The notes below the pieces were generated by a model that was not told the DNA's origin, did no database searches, and saw nothing but the letters and a program-made list of their open reading frames with translations. This document shows positions 57,032 to 64,000 of a stretch of 64,000 nt of DNA, piece by piece. The DNA is from Massilia sp. PAMC28688 (GTDB lineage Bacteria; Pseudomonadota; Gammaproteobacteria; Burkholderiales; Burkholderiaceae_D). The translations under genes were made by a program, and so were the position numbers. The stretch is from NCBI RefSeq assembly GCF_019443445.1, contig NZ_CP080378.1:3534001-3598000 (forward strand), given 5' to 3'. Position 1 is the stretch's first letter; each line of letters begins with the position of its first letter.

Positions 57032-57577
57032 ATGAAAAAATTTATTCTTACTCTTTTGCTGCTGGCCGTCAGCGTTGGCGCTCAGGCGCAGAGTGTGCCT
57101 CTTGACACGGCTTATCGCAAGCAGATCAACGCCTTTATCGATGAATGGCACGATGATGCGGCCCATGCCCGCATGGCGTACTTTGACAAGATTGCGCCCA
57201 ACGGCATTTATATCGGCACCGACAAGACCGAGCTGTGGAACCGCGAGCAGTTCAAGGCATGGGCCAAGCGCTTCTTTGACCGCAAATCGGCATGGTCGTT
57301 CAAGGCGACCAAGCGCAACGTCTACATGTCGGCTGACAAAAAGTTTATCTGGTTCGACGAACTGCTTGATACCCAGATGGGGCCGTGCCAGGCCAGCGGG
57401 GTCATTCGCAAGACCGACAAGGGTTTCGAGATCGAACATTATCAGCTGTCCATTGCCGTTCCCAACGAGGTGGCGGACCAGGTCACCAAACTGGTCAAGG
57501 AATTTGAATCGCGCCCGGCGCAAGCCAAGCCCGCGGAGGGCAAGCCAGCTGCGGCCAAGACCGTGCCGAAGGGTTGA
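57032..57577 (+). CDS. Exported NTF2-like (SnoaL-type) protein
   Basis: 181-residue protein with a signal peptide [19 protein letters not shown]. The mature part matches the nuclear-transport-factor-2/SnoaL fold ([26 protein letters not shown], then [19 protein letters not shown]), a cup-shaped fold used for ligand binding or simple enzymes. The C-terminal 25 residues are Lys/Pro/Ala-rich. The stop overlaps the gluQ start as TGATG, so the two are translationally coupled. Confidence 0.85.
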   Translation: MKKFILTLLLLAVSVGAQAQSVPLDTAYRKQINAFIDEWHDDAAHARMAYFDKIAPNGIYIGTDKTELWNREQFKAWAKRFFDRKSAWSFKATKRNVYMSADKKFIWFDELLDTQMGPCQASGVIRKTDKGFEIEHYQLSIAVPNEVADQVTKLVKEFESRPAQAKPAEGKPAAAKTVPKG

Positions 57578-58467
57578 TGCAGGTGCAGCCGGAGCGGTAC
57601 GTCGGGCGTTTCGCGCCATCGCCATCCGGCCTGCTGCACGCCGGTTCGCTGGTGGCGGCCGTGGCCAGCTACCTGGACGCCCGGGCCCACCATGGACAAT
57701 GGCTGGTGCGCATGGAAGATGTGGATGAAGGGCGCGTGGCCGCGGGTGCCGCCGACGCCATCCTCGACCTGCTGCCGCGCCTGGGCATGCAGTGGGATGG
57801 CGAGGTGGTGTGGCAGAGCCGGCGCAAGCACCTGTACCAGGCTGCGTTCGAGCGCCTGGGCGCGCATGCCTATCCGTGCGGCTGCAACCGGCGCGAGATT
57901 GCCGATTCGCGCCTGGGCGTGGCGCCCGACGGCGCGGCCATCTATCCCGGCACCTGCCGCCACGGCCTGCCGCCGGGGCGCAGCATGCGCAGCCTGCGGG
58001 TGCGCGTTCCCGAACCGGGGATGGACGCTATCTCGTTTGCCGACCGTCTGGCCGGCCCGGTCATCCAGCATTTGGCGCGCGATGCAGGCGACTTCGTCCT
58101 CAGGCGTGCCGACGGCTTCTGGGCCTATCAGCTGGCAGTGGTGGTCGATGATGCCCAGCAGGGCGTGACGGACGTGGTGCGCGGCGCCGACCTGCTCGAC
58201 TCCACGCCGCGCCAGATCTACCTCCAGCGCCTGCTGGGCGTGCCGACGCCGCGCTACCTGCACGTGCCGGTGGTCAGAAATGCCGATGGCGACAAGCTGT
58301 CCAAGCAGACCGGCGCCACAGCCGTCACCGTCAACAGCGCCGGCGAAGCGCTTGCCGTGCTGCAGCAGTGCGCCCGGTTCCTCGATCTTGACGTTTGCTC
58401 CTGCGCCGATGTCCCATCTTTCTGGGCTGCTGCGGCGGCGGCGTGGGCCCGCCGCTTCGTGGCTTAG
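57577..58467 (+). CDS. gluQ: Glutamyl-Q tRNA(Asp) synthetase
   Basis: 296-residue truncated glutamyl-tRNA synthetase paralogue lacking the anticodon domain. It attaches glutamate to queuosine at position 34 of tRNA-Asp. The HIGH-like motif is [14 protein letters not shown] (residues about 11-24), a zinc-binding set CGC...C is in [10 protein letters not shown] and PGTCRHG, and the KMSKS-like motif is [10 protein letters not shown]. Start at ATG 57577; a TTG one codon earlier is rejected. Confidence 0.93.
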   Translation: MQVQPERYVGRFAPSPSGLLHAGSLVAAVASYLDARAHHGQWLVRMEDVDEGRVAAGAADAILDLLPRLGMQWDGEVVWQSRRKHLYQAAFERLGAHAYPCGCNRREIADSRLGVAPDGAAIYPGTCRHGLPPGRSMRSLRVRVPEPGMDAISFADRLAGPVIQHLARDAGDFVLRRADGFWAYQLAVVVDDAQQGVTDVVRGADLLDSTPRQIYLQRLLGVPTPRYLHVPVVRNADGDKLSKQTGATAVTVNSAGEALAVLQQCARFLDLDVCSCADVPSFWAAAAAAWARRFVA

Positions 58468-58476
58468 GCTGCTGCC

Positions 58477-58977
58477 TTAGCGCTTGTTCGTCCCTTTCTC
58501 GTCGTCACTGTGGGACGCTTCCTTCTTCTGGATAGTGATGTTGCCGTCAGCTTCCAGGTAGACGTGGCCCATCTCTTCGAGCTTGCAGTCTGCTTCACGC
58601 AGCGCCTCGCTCACTTCCGTATCCGACAGCCGGCATTTCTTGAGCACGTCCTTGAAGATCTTGCCGTTTCGTCCCAGCAGGACCGCCGTGCCGTCGAGCG
58701 CGTCGGACATGATCTTGCTGCGGGAAGTCAGCCAGGCCGCGCCCATGTTCAGGCAAACCAATGTGGCGGCCAGGATCAGGCCCCCGCTGACGGATTCCTC
58801 GCCGGCCGTGAGCGAGCCTGTTACTGCTTCACTGAGCAGCATCACCACCAGCAGGTCGAAAGGCGTGAACTGGCCGATGGTGCGCCGGCCCGACACCCGC
58901 ACCATCAGCAGCAGGGCGCAAAAGACCAGCGCAGCCCGGACCACAAGTTCCCACCATGGCGTATCGAGTTCGAACAT
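58477..58977 (-). CDS. DUF421 (YetF-like) membrane protein
   Basis: 166-residue inner-membrane protein. Three N-terminal transmembrane helices (ELVVRAALVFCALLLMVRVSG, then TPFDLLVVMLLSEAV and LILAATLVCLNMG) precede a cytosolic DUF421 domain (SDALDGTAVLLGRNGKIF to LEADGNITIQKKE). Function unknown. ATG at 58977 has CAGGAGCAGG upstream. It is convergent with gluQ. Confidence 0.88.
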   Translation of the reverse strand: MFELDTPWWELVVRAALVFCALLLMVRVSGRRTIGQFTPFDLLVVMLLSEAVTGSLTAGEESVSGGLILAATLVCLNMGAAWLTSRSKIMSDALDGTAVLLGRNGKIFKDVLKKCRLSDTEVSEALREADCKLEEMGHVYLEADGNITIQKKEASHSDDEKGTNKR

Positions 58978-59227
58978 GACCTGCTCCTGACCGTTGTTGA
59001 TGTCATATTGTAGAGATCTTCCGGGCCCAACATGCTTTCCCTGGACCAATCGCGCGTGCCAGACTGCGCGTCGCCACGCGGCTTGGTAGCCAGCAAAAGT
59101 CGTAAATAATTTGTAAAAAAGCAACGCGTAGCGCAAATATCTTGTGCAATTAATAACGATCAGCAATCATTGATTCGATGTACCTGCCGCGCAGTTTTTC
59201 GTGAAAACTCAAGCAGAAGGGGATTGT

Positions 59228-60169
59228 ATGAGACGGTTAATCTTTGTCAGCTGCACCGCGCTGCTTGCCGCAGTGTGCTCATCGGCAATCGCGGTCGAGT
59301 GCGCCATGTCAGAAGCGTTCAAGCAGCCAGACAGCAACGCCAGGAAACAGTTGACCTCGGTATGGCAAGACAGTGACGCATCGTCGCTGCTGTTCGTTGA
59401 ATCGCTCAACGTCAACACCGATGGCACGCGCCGATCCTACAAGGTGGATGATTTCTGGGGCGAAAAAGAAGCCTTCAACAATCTGTGCAATGCGATGAGT
59501 GATGCCTGCCGGGGACTCAAAACAGAAGCAGAGCAGCGCGGCCGGCGCATCATCACCCAGACAGCGGCCGCCAACGGGTGGCCCCGTGACCAATTGGCGC
59601 TTACGAAAATCTCTTCCTCCATTATTCCCTTCAGAGACGGCAAACCATGCCCGCCCAAAGACGGTTACCTGATATCGGCAACGTCTTTGCACAACCCGGA
59701 GGTCCAAGACGTATGCGATATCGACCGCTATGTCGACGCACTGGTCACGCCGGCCCTGGTCCTGCCGAAACCGCCTAAAGGAAAAAACCTGTCGCGATTT
59801 GGCAAGCTCAACGCGAAGATTGGCGATCTGGTGGTGGCCATGGTGCCAGGATCGCTGCAGCCGGTGTTTGCCGTGGTGGGCGACCACGGTCCGGCAGACG
59901 CCCTGGGCGAGGGATCGATCGCGCTGAACGGTCAGTTACTCGGCAAGACGGCGCTGCCCGTCAATTATCGCGAAATCCGGGGCAGGGCGCCGTATCGGGG
60001 GCAGGGCTGGACCGTGCCGAAATCGATTGTGCTGATTTTTCCCGGCACGCGCGACCAGAACGCGCCTTACCTGACGCCAGAGCGCATCAACGCCGCAGCC
60101 CGGGAACGCTTTGAATCGTGGGGCGGAGTCGGGCGCATGTACGCGTGCGCGGCAGCCTATCAGGACTGA
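59228..60169 (+). CDS. Exported GH75-like chitosanase domain protein
   Basis: 313-residue secreted protein (signal MRRLIFVSCTALLAAVCSSAIA). The C-terminal two thirds resemble glycoside hydrolase family 75: SSSIIPFRDGKPCPPKDGYL, then VVGDHGPADALGEGS with D219 and E228. The nine-residue spacing fits the Asp/Glu catalytic pair of fungal GH75 chitosanases as I remember it. It may hydrolyse chitosan or partly N-acetylated glucosamine polymers. ATG at 59228 has AGAAGGGG upstream. Its end overlaps the convergent gene by ten bases. Confidence 0.72.
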   Translation: MRRLIFVSCTALLAAVCSSAIAVECAMSEAFKQPDSNARKQLTSVWQDSDASSLLFVESLNVNTDGTRRSYKVDDFWGEKEAFNNLCNAMSDACRGLKTEAEQRGRRIITQTAAANGWPRDQLALTKISSSIIPFRDGKPCPPKDGYLISATSLHNPEVQDVCDIDRYVDALVTPALVLPKPPKGKNLSRFGKLNAKIGDLVVAMVPGSLQPVFAVVGDHGPADALGEGSIALNGQLLGKTALPVNYREIRGRAPYRGQGWTVPKSIVLIFPGTRDQNAPYLTPERINAAARERFESWGGVGRMYACAAAYQD

Positions 60170-60399
60170 GTATCGCGCGCTGACGGCTTAACGTCGCTGG
60201 CCTGCCTTTGCTGATGGCGCGCCTGCCATGCCCGCAGCCGGGTTTGATAGCGCTCCAGCGCGTCCTCATAGAGGTCCAGGATGCAGGGCGTGCATCCGCT
60301 GCGGCAGCAGTCCTCCAGCGCGGGCGGCGCCGGAGGCAGCGGGCAGGGGTCCGTTGCCGGGGGCGGCGGAGCGGGCATTTTTCGTGGTGGTCTGCTCAT
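60160..60399 (-). CDS. Small oxidoreductase-like domain protein
   Basis: 79-residue protein. A Pro-rich N terminus is followed by CCRSGCTPCILDLYEDALERY, the cysteine signature of the oxidoreductase-like domain (about three dozen residues, also found in mitochondrial proteins); cysteine positions suggest metal or redox chemistry, with function unknown. ATG at 60399 (MSRPPRK) is chosen over one two codons upstream. Overlaps the GH75 gene tail to tail. Confidence 0.78.
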   Translation of the reverse strand: MSRPPRKMPAPPPPATDPCPLPPAPPALEDCCRSGCTPCILDLYEDALERYQTRLRAWQARHQQRQASDVKPSARDTQS

Positions 60400-60445
60400 C
60401 GCCACAACTTAATCCACGGCGCTCGGAAAGTCCAGGTGCACCCGG

Positions 60446-60817
60446 TTAGGAACGGTCCTGCATCGATGTCACGTCAAAATACATGCCGCGTGCATCCTGT
60501 TCGCAGCTGCCCGTCATTGTCACGCCTTTCTTGGGCGTCAGGGTCAGGACCGTCCCCACCGCTTTACCGGCACAAGCGGCGTGCGCAGATTCCGGCACCC
60601 GGGGTGGCTCCGGTGGCAGCGGCGGAGCTGGCGGCGGCGGTGGCAGAGGAATGGATGCGCCCATGATGGGCGGCGGCGCGGGCGGGGTGGGGGGCGCAGG
60701 CAGCGCCTTGCAGCGGCCACGCTCGCTGCCGGTGCTGCACTCTGCGCGCTCGTGCGCCTGGCCCTGCGCGGAAAGGACGAGGGTGGCGCTGATGACGAAC
60801 ATGGTGACATATTTCAT
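60446..60817 (-). CDS. Exported Pro-rich small protein
   Basis: 123-residue protein with a signal peptide (MKYVTMFVISATLVLSAQGQA). The mature part contains two cysteine pairs (ECSTGSERGRC; ACAGKAV...GSC) around a proline-rich centre with runs of five prolines (SIPLPPPPPAPPLPPEPP). Probably periplasmic with an extended middle. It lies 72 bases downstream of the BaeR-like gene and may be part of the same transcript or a target. Function unknown. Confidence 0.68.
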   Translation of the reverse strand: MKYVTMFVISATLVLSAQGQAHERAECSTGSERGRCKALPAPPTPPAPPPIMGASIPLPPPPPAPPLPPEPPRVPESAHAACAGKAVGTVLTLTPKKGVTMTGSCEQDARGMYFDVTSMQDRS

Positions 60818-60889
60818 GGTGTTTCTCCTGTGGTGGGTGAACTGACAGGAAGCAGTGTGCAGCCCAATTGTGGAGAAATCGTGGGGACG

Positions 60890-61552
60890 CTATAAATCGA
60901 AGCGGTAGCCCAGGCCGTAGACGGACGCGATGGCTTCCGCTTCCGGTAAGACAACGCCAATTTTGCGCCGCAGGTTCTTGATGTGACTGTCAATGGCGCG
61001 GTCGGTCACGTCCAGGCTGTCGTGGCGTGCCAGGTCCAGCAGCTGGGCGCGCGAAAACACCTGTCCCCGGCGCCGCGCCATGCCTGCCAGGATGGCGTAT
61101 TCGCTGGGCGTGAGCTCGAGCACCCGGCCGCCAATCATGATGCGCTGGGCCGGCTCATCCACGTGGCATACGCCGGTCGCAGCGCCGGGCTGGACGCGCC
61201 GCAAAATGACCTTGATGCGGGCCATCAGTTCGCGCGGGCTAAATGGCTTGCACAGGTAGTCGTCGGCGCCGCTTTCCAGGCCGAGCAGCCGGTCAATTTC
61301 TTCCACGCGCGCCGTGACCATGATGATGGGCACTTGCGAAACGGCGCGCACCGCGCGGCAGACGGCCAGGCCGTCCATCCCCGGCAGCATGAGGTCGAGC
61401 ACCAGCATGTCCGGCGCCTGCGCGTGCACGGCGGCCATCGCTTCGCGGCCATCGACGAACACGGTTGGCAGGTAGCCGCTGGCGCGTGCATAGTCGGCCA
61501 TCACGGCTGCCAGTTCCGCCTCGTCCTCGACGATGTAGACGCGCGCGCTCAT
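60890..61552 (-). CDS. OmpR-family response regulator (BaeR-like)
   Basis: 220-residue regulator. The receiver domain has acidic residues E9-D10, phospho-acceptor D53 (VLDLMLPG), and K in LCKPF; a winged-helix DNA-binding domain follows (RVLELTPSEYAILAGMARRRG to NLRRKIG). The stop codon side is free, and its start overlaps the kinase stop region as ATGA (61549-61552), so both are translated together. Confidence 0.93.
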   Translation of the reverse strand: MSARVYIVEDEAELAAVMADYARASGYLPTVFVDGREAMAAVHAQAPDMLVLDLMLPGMDGLAVCRAVRAVSQVPIIMVTARVEEIDRLLGLESGADDYLCKPFSPRELMARIKVILRRVQPGAATGVCHVDEPAQRIMIGGRVLELTPSEYAILAGMARRRGQVFSRAQLLDLARHDSLDVTDRAIDSHIKNLRRKIGVVLPEAEAIASVYGLGYRFDL

Positions 61553-63060
61553 GGCGCCGCCAGTGTCAGGCGCGCCTGCAGGCCGCCCAGCGGCGAGCGC
61601 GCAAAGGCCAGCGCTCCGCCATGCGCCATGGCGATGCGCAGCGACAGCGACAGTCCCAGTCCTGCGCCGCCATGCTGGCGGCTGCGCGACGCATCGACCC
61701 GGTAAAAACGCTCCGCCAGATGCTCGAGTGCCGCTTCCGGCACGCCCGGGCCGCTGTCGTCGATCAGCAGTTCCAGCTGGCCGCCATGGCGGCGCGCGCT
61801 CATCACCACGCCGGTGCCCGGGCCGCAGTAGCGGATACAGTTTTCAAACAGGTTGGTGAGAATCTGGCGGATGCGGTCAGGATCGGCCACCACGATGCAT
61901 GGCGCCGCTGCGGTAGCGGCGCTGAACGTCATGGAAGCGGCGGCAAAGCGCTCGGCGAAGCCCTGCGCGTGATCGCAGGCCAGTTGCCACAGGTCGAGCG
62001 GGACGGCTTGCAGATCCAGTTCGCCCACATCGGCGCGCGCCAAGGTATAGAGCTGGTCGATCAGCTTGTTCAAGGCCAGCACCTGGCGCAGCATCGCTTC
62101 AATGTTTTGCTCACTGGCGGGCCGCACGCCATCCTGCATCGCTTCGAGCTGGGCGCGCAGTACCGACAGCGGGGTGCGCAGTTCGTGCGAGGTGTCGGCT
62201 ACCCATTGGCGGCGCGACGACTCCACCTGGTCCAGCCTGGCGGCCAGTTGGTTGAAGCTGGCGGCCAGGTCGCCCAGTTCATCGCTGCGCGCGGCGTCGA
62301 GCCTGGTCTCGTAGCGCCCCGCCGCCAGTTCACGCGCGCCATGGGCCAGGCGCAGGATCGGCTTGCGAAAGTGGGCCGCCAGCAGCACGGCGGCCAGTGC
62401 GCTCAGTCCCACGCTGGCTGCCACGATAATCCACAAGCTGTTCTTCATCCGTTCCATGAATGCGCCCGCCATGGCGTCGCTCGGCAGCGTGGCCTTGGTC
62501 ACGGCCAGATGGCCAACGACCACACCCGCGGCGACAATGGGCCGCCGCGCGCTGGCGTCGGCGGCCGCCTCTGGCCGGCCGGCCAGGTAGCCGCCGCTGG
62601 CGTCGAGCAGCGTCACGCGGTCCTGCAGACCAAGCTCGCTGGCGTTCTCAGGCGCTTGCAAGGGGATCACCGGTGGCGGCAGCGGTGGCGCGACAAAGGC
62701 GCCCGGCGGCGGGGGCGGGGGTGCCGGCGCCTCTGGCGCTGGTGGCGGAGGCGGTGGTGCGGGAAGGCCCCGCGCAACCTGCAGGCGCCCCAGTTCCTCG
62801 GCAATCCAGCGCTGCCGGGATGGCAGGGCCGATGGCAGGAATTGCCAGCCTCCCGCTTCGCGGTAGCGGCGGCTCAGGTCACCGGAGAGTTCATCGAGCC
62901 GATCGAGTTCGATGCCGACCGCGTAATCCGAGAAGCCGCTCATGACGTTGTGCCGCATCAGCATGACCGCTGCCGCCGCCACGGCCACGATGGCCAGCAG
63001 GACAGACAGGAACAGGCGATGGCCGATGGACAGTTTCAAACGATTTACCGGTAAGGTCAA
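61549..63060 (-). CDS. HAMP sensor histidine kinase with poly-Pro sensor loop (BaeS-like)
   Basis: 503-residue inner-membrane kinase. Transmembrane helices near 15-35 and 215-235 border a periplasmic domain of about 180 residues that contains runs of six prolines (PPPPPPAPEAP, APPPPPPGAF). HAMP follows (to about 285), HisKA with H292 (DTSHELRTPL), and HATPase (NLFENCIRYC, DSGPGV, GGAGLGLSL). It should phosphorylate the adjacent OmpR-type regulator. The start is given as TTG 63060; no strong ribosome site is visible and the exact start is uncertain. Confidence 0.9.
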   Translation of the reverse strand: MTLPVNRLKLSIGHRLFLSVLLAIVAVAAAAVMLMRHNVMSGFSDYAVGIELDRLDELSGDLSRRYREAGGWQFLPSALPSRQRWIAEELGRLQVARGLPAPPPPPPAPEAPAPPPPPPGAFVAPPLPPPVIPLQAPENASELGLQDRVTLLDASGGYLAGRPEAAADASARRPIVAAGVVVGHLAVTKATLPSDAMAGAFMERMKNSLWIIVAASVGLSALAAVLLAAHFRKPILRLAHGARELAAGRYETRLDAARSDELGDLAASFNQLAARLDQVESSRRQWVADTSHELRTPLSVLRAQLEAMQDGVRPASEQNIEAMLRQVLALNKLIDQLYTLARADVGELDLQAVPLDLWQLACDHAQGFAERFAAASMTFSAATAAAPCIVVADPDRIRQILTNLFENCIRYCGPGTGVVMSARRHGGQLELLIDDSGPGVPEAALEHLAERFYRVDASRSRQHGGAGLGLSLSLRIAMAHGGALAFARSPLGGLQARLTLAAP

Positions 63061-63079
63061 ATCGCCAGTGTAGCCGGTT

Positions 63080-63760
63080 TTACAGCTCCGCCCACTGGCG
63101 CAGCAGGTTGTGATAGTGGCTGGTCAGTGTGATGACCTCGTCAGCGTCGCCAATGCGCATGCGCAGGCGCTGGATGGTTTGATCCAGTTCATGCAGCATC
63201 GACCGCTTGGCGTCGTCGCGCACCATGCTCTGCACCCAGAAGAACGAGCATACCCGGGTGCCGCGCGTGACTGGTTCCACTTTGTGTACGCTGGAGGAGG
63301 GGTACAGGATCATGTCGCCGGCCGGCAGTTTCACTTCGTGGGTGCCATAGGTGTCGGTGACCACCAGTTCACCGCCGTCATAATCTTCGGGATTGGCCAG
63401 GAACAGGGTGCAGGAAAGGTCGGTGCGCAGGGGCAGGGGACTTCCCGGAACGCTGCGGACCGACCCATCGACGTGGGCGCCGTAATGTTCGCCACCGGCG
63501 TAGCTGTTAAAGAGCGGCGGCACGGTGCGCAGCGGCAGCGCCGCCGAGATGTAAAGCGGGTGGCGCTGCAGCGCCGCCAGAATCACCGCGCCCAGTTCCG
63601 CGCCCAGTGCCGATGCTTCCGGCAGCTGGCGATTGCGCTTGACCTGGGCACCCTGCGGTCCCACTGTCGCGCGCCCGTCGGACCAGTCGGCGCCATCGAG
63701 GGTGCGCCGCATGGCAGCGACCTGGTCGCGGGTCAACACGTCGGGAATATGCAGCATCAT
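63080..63760 (-). CDS. piuC: Fe(II)/2-oxoglutarate dioxygenase, PiuC/PKHD type
   Basis: 226-residue PKHD-type hydroxylase. Iron ligands are H96 and D98 (HYGAHVDG) and H159 (SSSVHKVEP); the 2-oxoglutarate arginine is R169 region (TRGTRVC). It is usually encoded with siderophore receptors and iron-responsive genes; substrate is not known. ATG at 63760 preferred from an ATG pair, with AAGGTAG upstream. It is 11 bases downstream of the partial flavoprotein gene. Confidence 0.88.
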   Translation of the reverse strand: MMLHIPDVLTRDQVAAMRRTLDGADWSDGRATVGPQGAQVKRNRQLPEASALGAELGAVILAALQRHPLYISAALPLRTVPPLFNSYAGGEHYGAHVDGSVRSVPGSPLPLRTDLSCTLFLANPEDYDGGELVVTDTYGTHEVKLPAGDMILYPSSSVHKVEPVTRGTRVCSFFWVQSMVRDDAKRSMLHELDQTIQRLRMRIGDADEVITLTSHYHNLLRQWAEL

Positions 63761-63771
63761 GATCAACTACC

Positions 63772-64000
63772 TTAATAAACGTCGCGCCGGTAACGGCCCT
63801 GGGCATCGAGCTGGTCGAGCGTATCCTGGCCCAGCGCGTCAATGAGGACTTCGTGCACGCCGCCGGCCATGCCCTGCAGGCTGCCGCAGACATAGATGGC
63901 CGCGCCGTCAGCGATCCAGGCGCGCAGCATGGCGGTGCGCACGGCCAGCAGGTGCTGCACATAGGTGTGTTCGCCGCCGTCGCGCGAGTACGCCAGGTCC
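63772..64000 (-). CDS. C-terminus of a flavoprotein reductase, partial
   Basis: Only the last 76 codons are in the window. They contain AAIYVCGSLQGMAGGVHEVL and end in GRYRRDVY, the NADPH-binding C-terminal signature of sulfite reductase/cytochrome P450 reductase-type flavoproteins. Next to piuC it is probably the PepSY-linked flavoprotein thought to reduce ferric siderophores, but only the reductase end is seen. Confidence 0.85.
   Translation of the reverse strand, partial: DLAYSRDGGEHTYVQHLLAVRTAMLRAWIADGAAIYVCGSLQGMAGGVHEVLIDALGQDTLDQLDAQGRYRRDVY

Overview
The window is high-GC bacterial chromosome with dense, short-spaced genes. It looks like a betaproteobacterium of the order Burkholderiales, most likely Oxalobacteraceae (Massilia/Duganella/Telluria type). 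The reasons are the GntR regulator - sdhCDAB - sdhE - gltA order next to mdh and acnA, a DUF2863 gene, and the overall protein similarity I recognise. This assignment comes from gene content, not from a marker gene.

Left part (1-12.4 kb): an alaA-hom pair for alanine/threonine metabolism, a small secreted-protein operon (DUF2145), an XRE regulator, an MFS/acyltransferase fusion for phospholipid recycling, and a signalling block. That block holds two convergent hybrid histidine kinases, one in an operon with a double-domain KaiC-like ATPase. A tRNA-Pro(GGG) follows, with its promoter and terminator, then about 1.3 kb of lower-GC DNA with gene remnants, a short methyltransferase and a tiny membrane peptide.

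Middle (14-31 kb): a tightly overlapping five-gene minus-strand operon encodes SWIM zinc finger, DUF5691, MoxR-type AAA ATPase, DUF5682 and VWA proteins. This is the best candidate for a poorly described multi-component system. It is followed by an orphan ECF sigma factor, an HNH endonuclease, a DUF1264 protein, a glycan cluster (two or three glycosyltransferases, HAD phosphatase, SDR) and an Atm1-like ABC exporter.

31-39 kb holds a lipoprotein hydrolase, an AraC regulator, a DapA-like aldolase, stress-type disordered and KGG proteins separated by a 14-bp tandem repeat, and a cytosolic carboxypeptidase/CYTH pair.

39-43.6 kb is a lower-GC type VI secretion cargo cassette: a Tae4-like amidase effector, a putative exported immunity protein, and a PAAR-domain gene split by a complete IS66-family element. 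The IS has 14 bp perfectly matched at its inverted termini and an exact 8-bp target duplication, so the original PAAR gene can be reconstructed in frame.

43.6-56.4 kb is a TCA-cycle block: acnA, an Ala/Pro-rich exported protein, a CoA ester lyase and mdh on the minus strand; the GntR regulator, sdhCDAB, sdhE and gltA on the plus strand. A perfect 16-bp palindrome lies in the divergent region between mdh and the regulator. The right end (56.4-64 kb) has gluQ, DUF421, a GH75-like chitosanase domain protein, a BaeSR-like two-component system with a poly-proline sensor, and an iron-related PiuC/flavoprotein pair running off the window.
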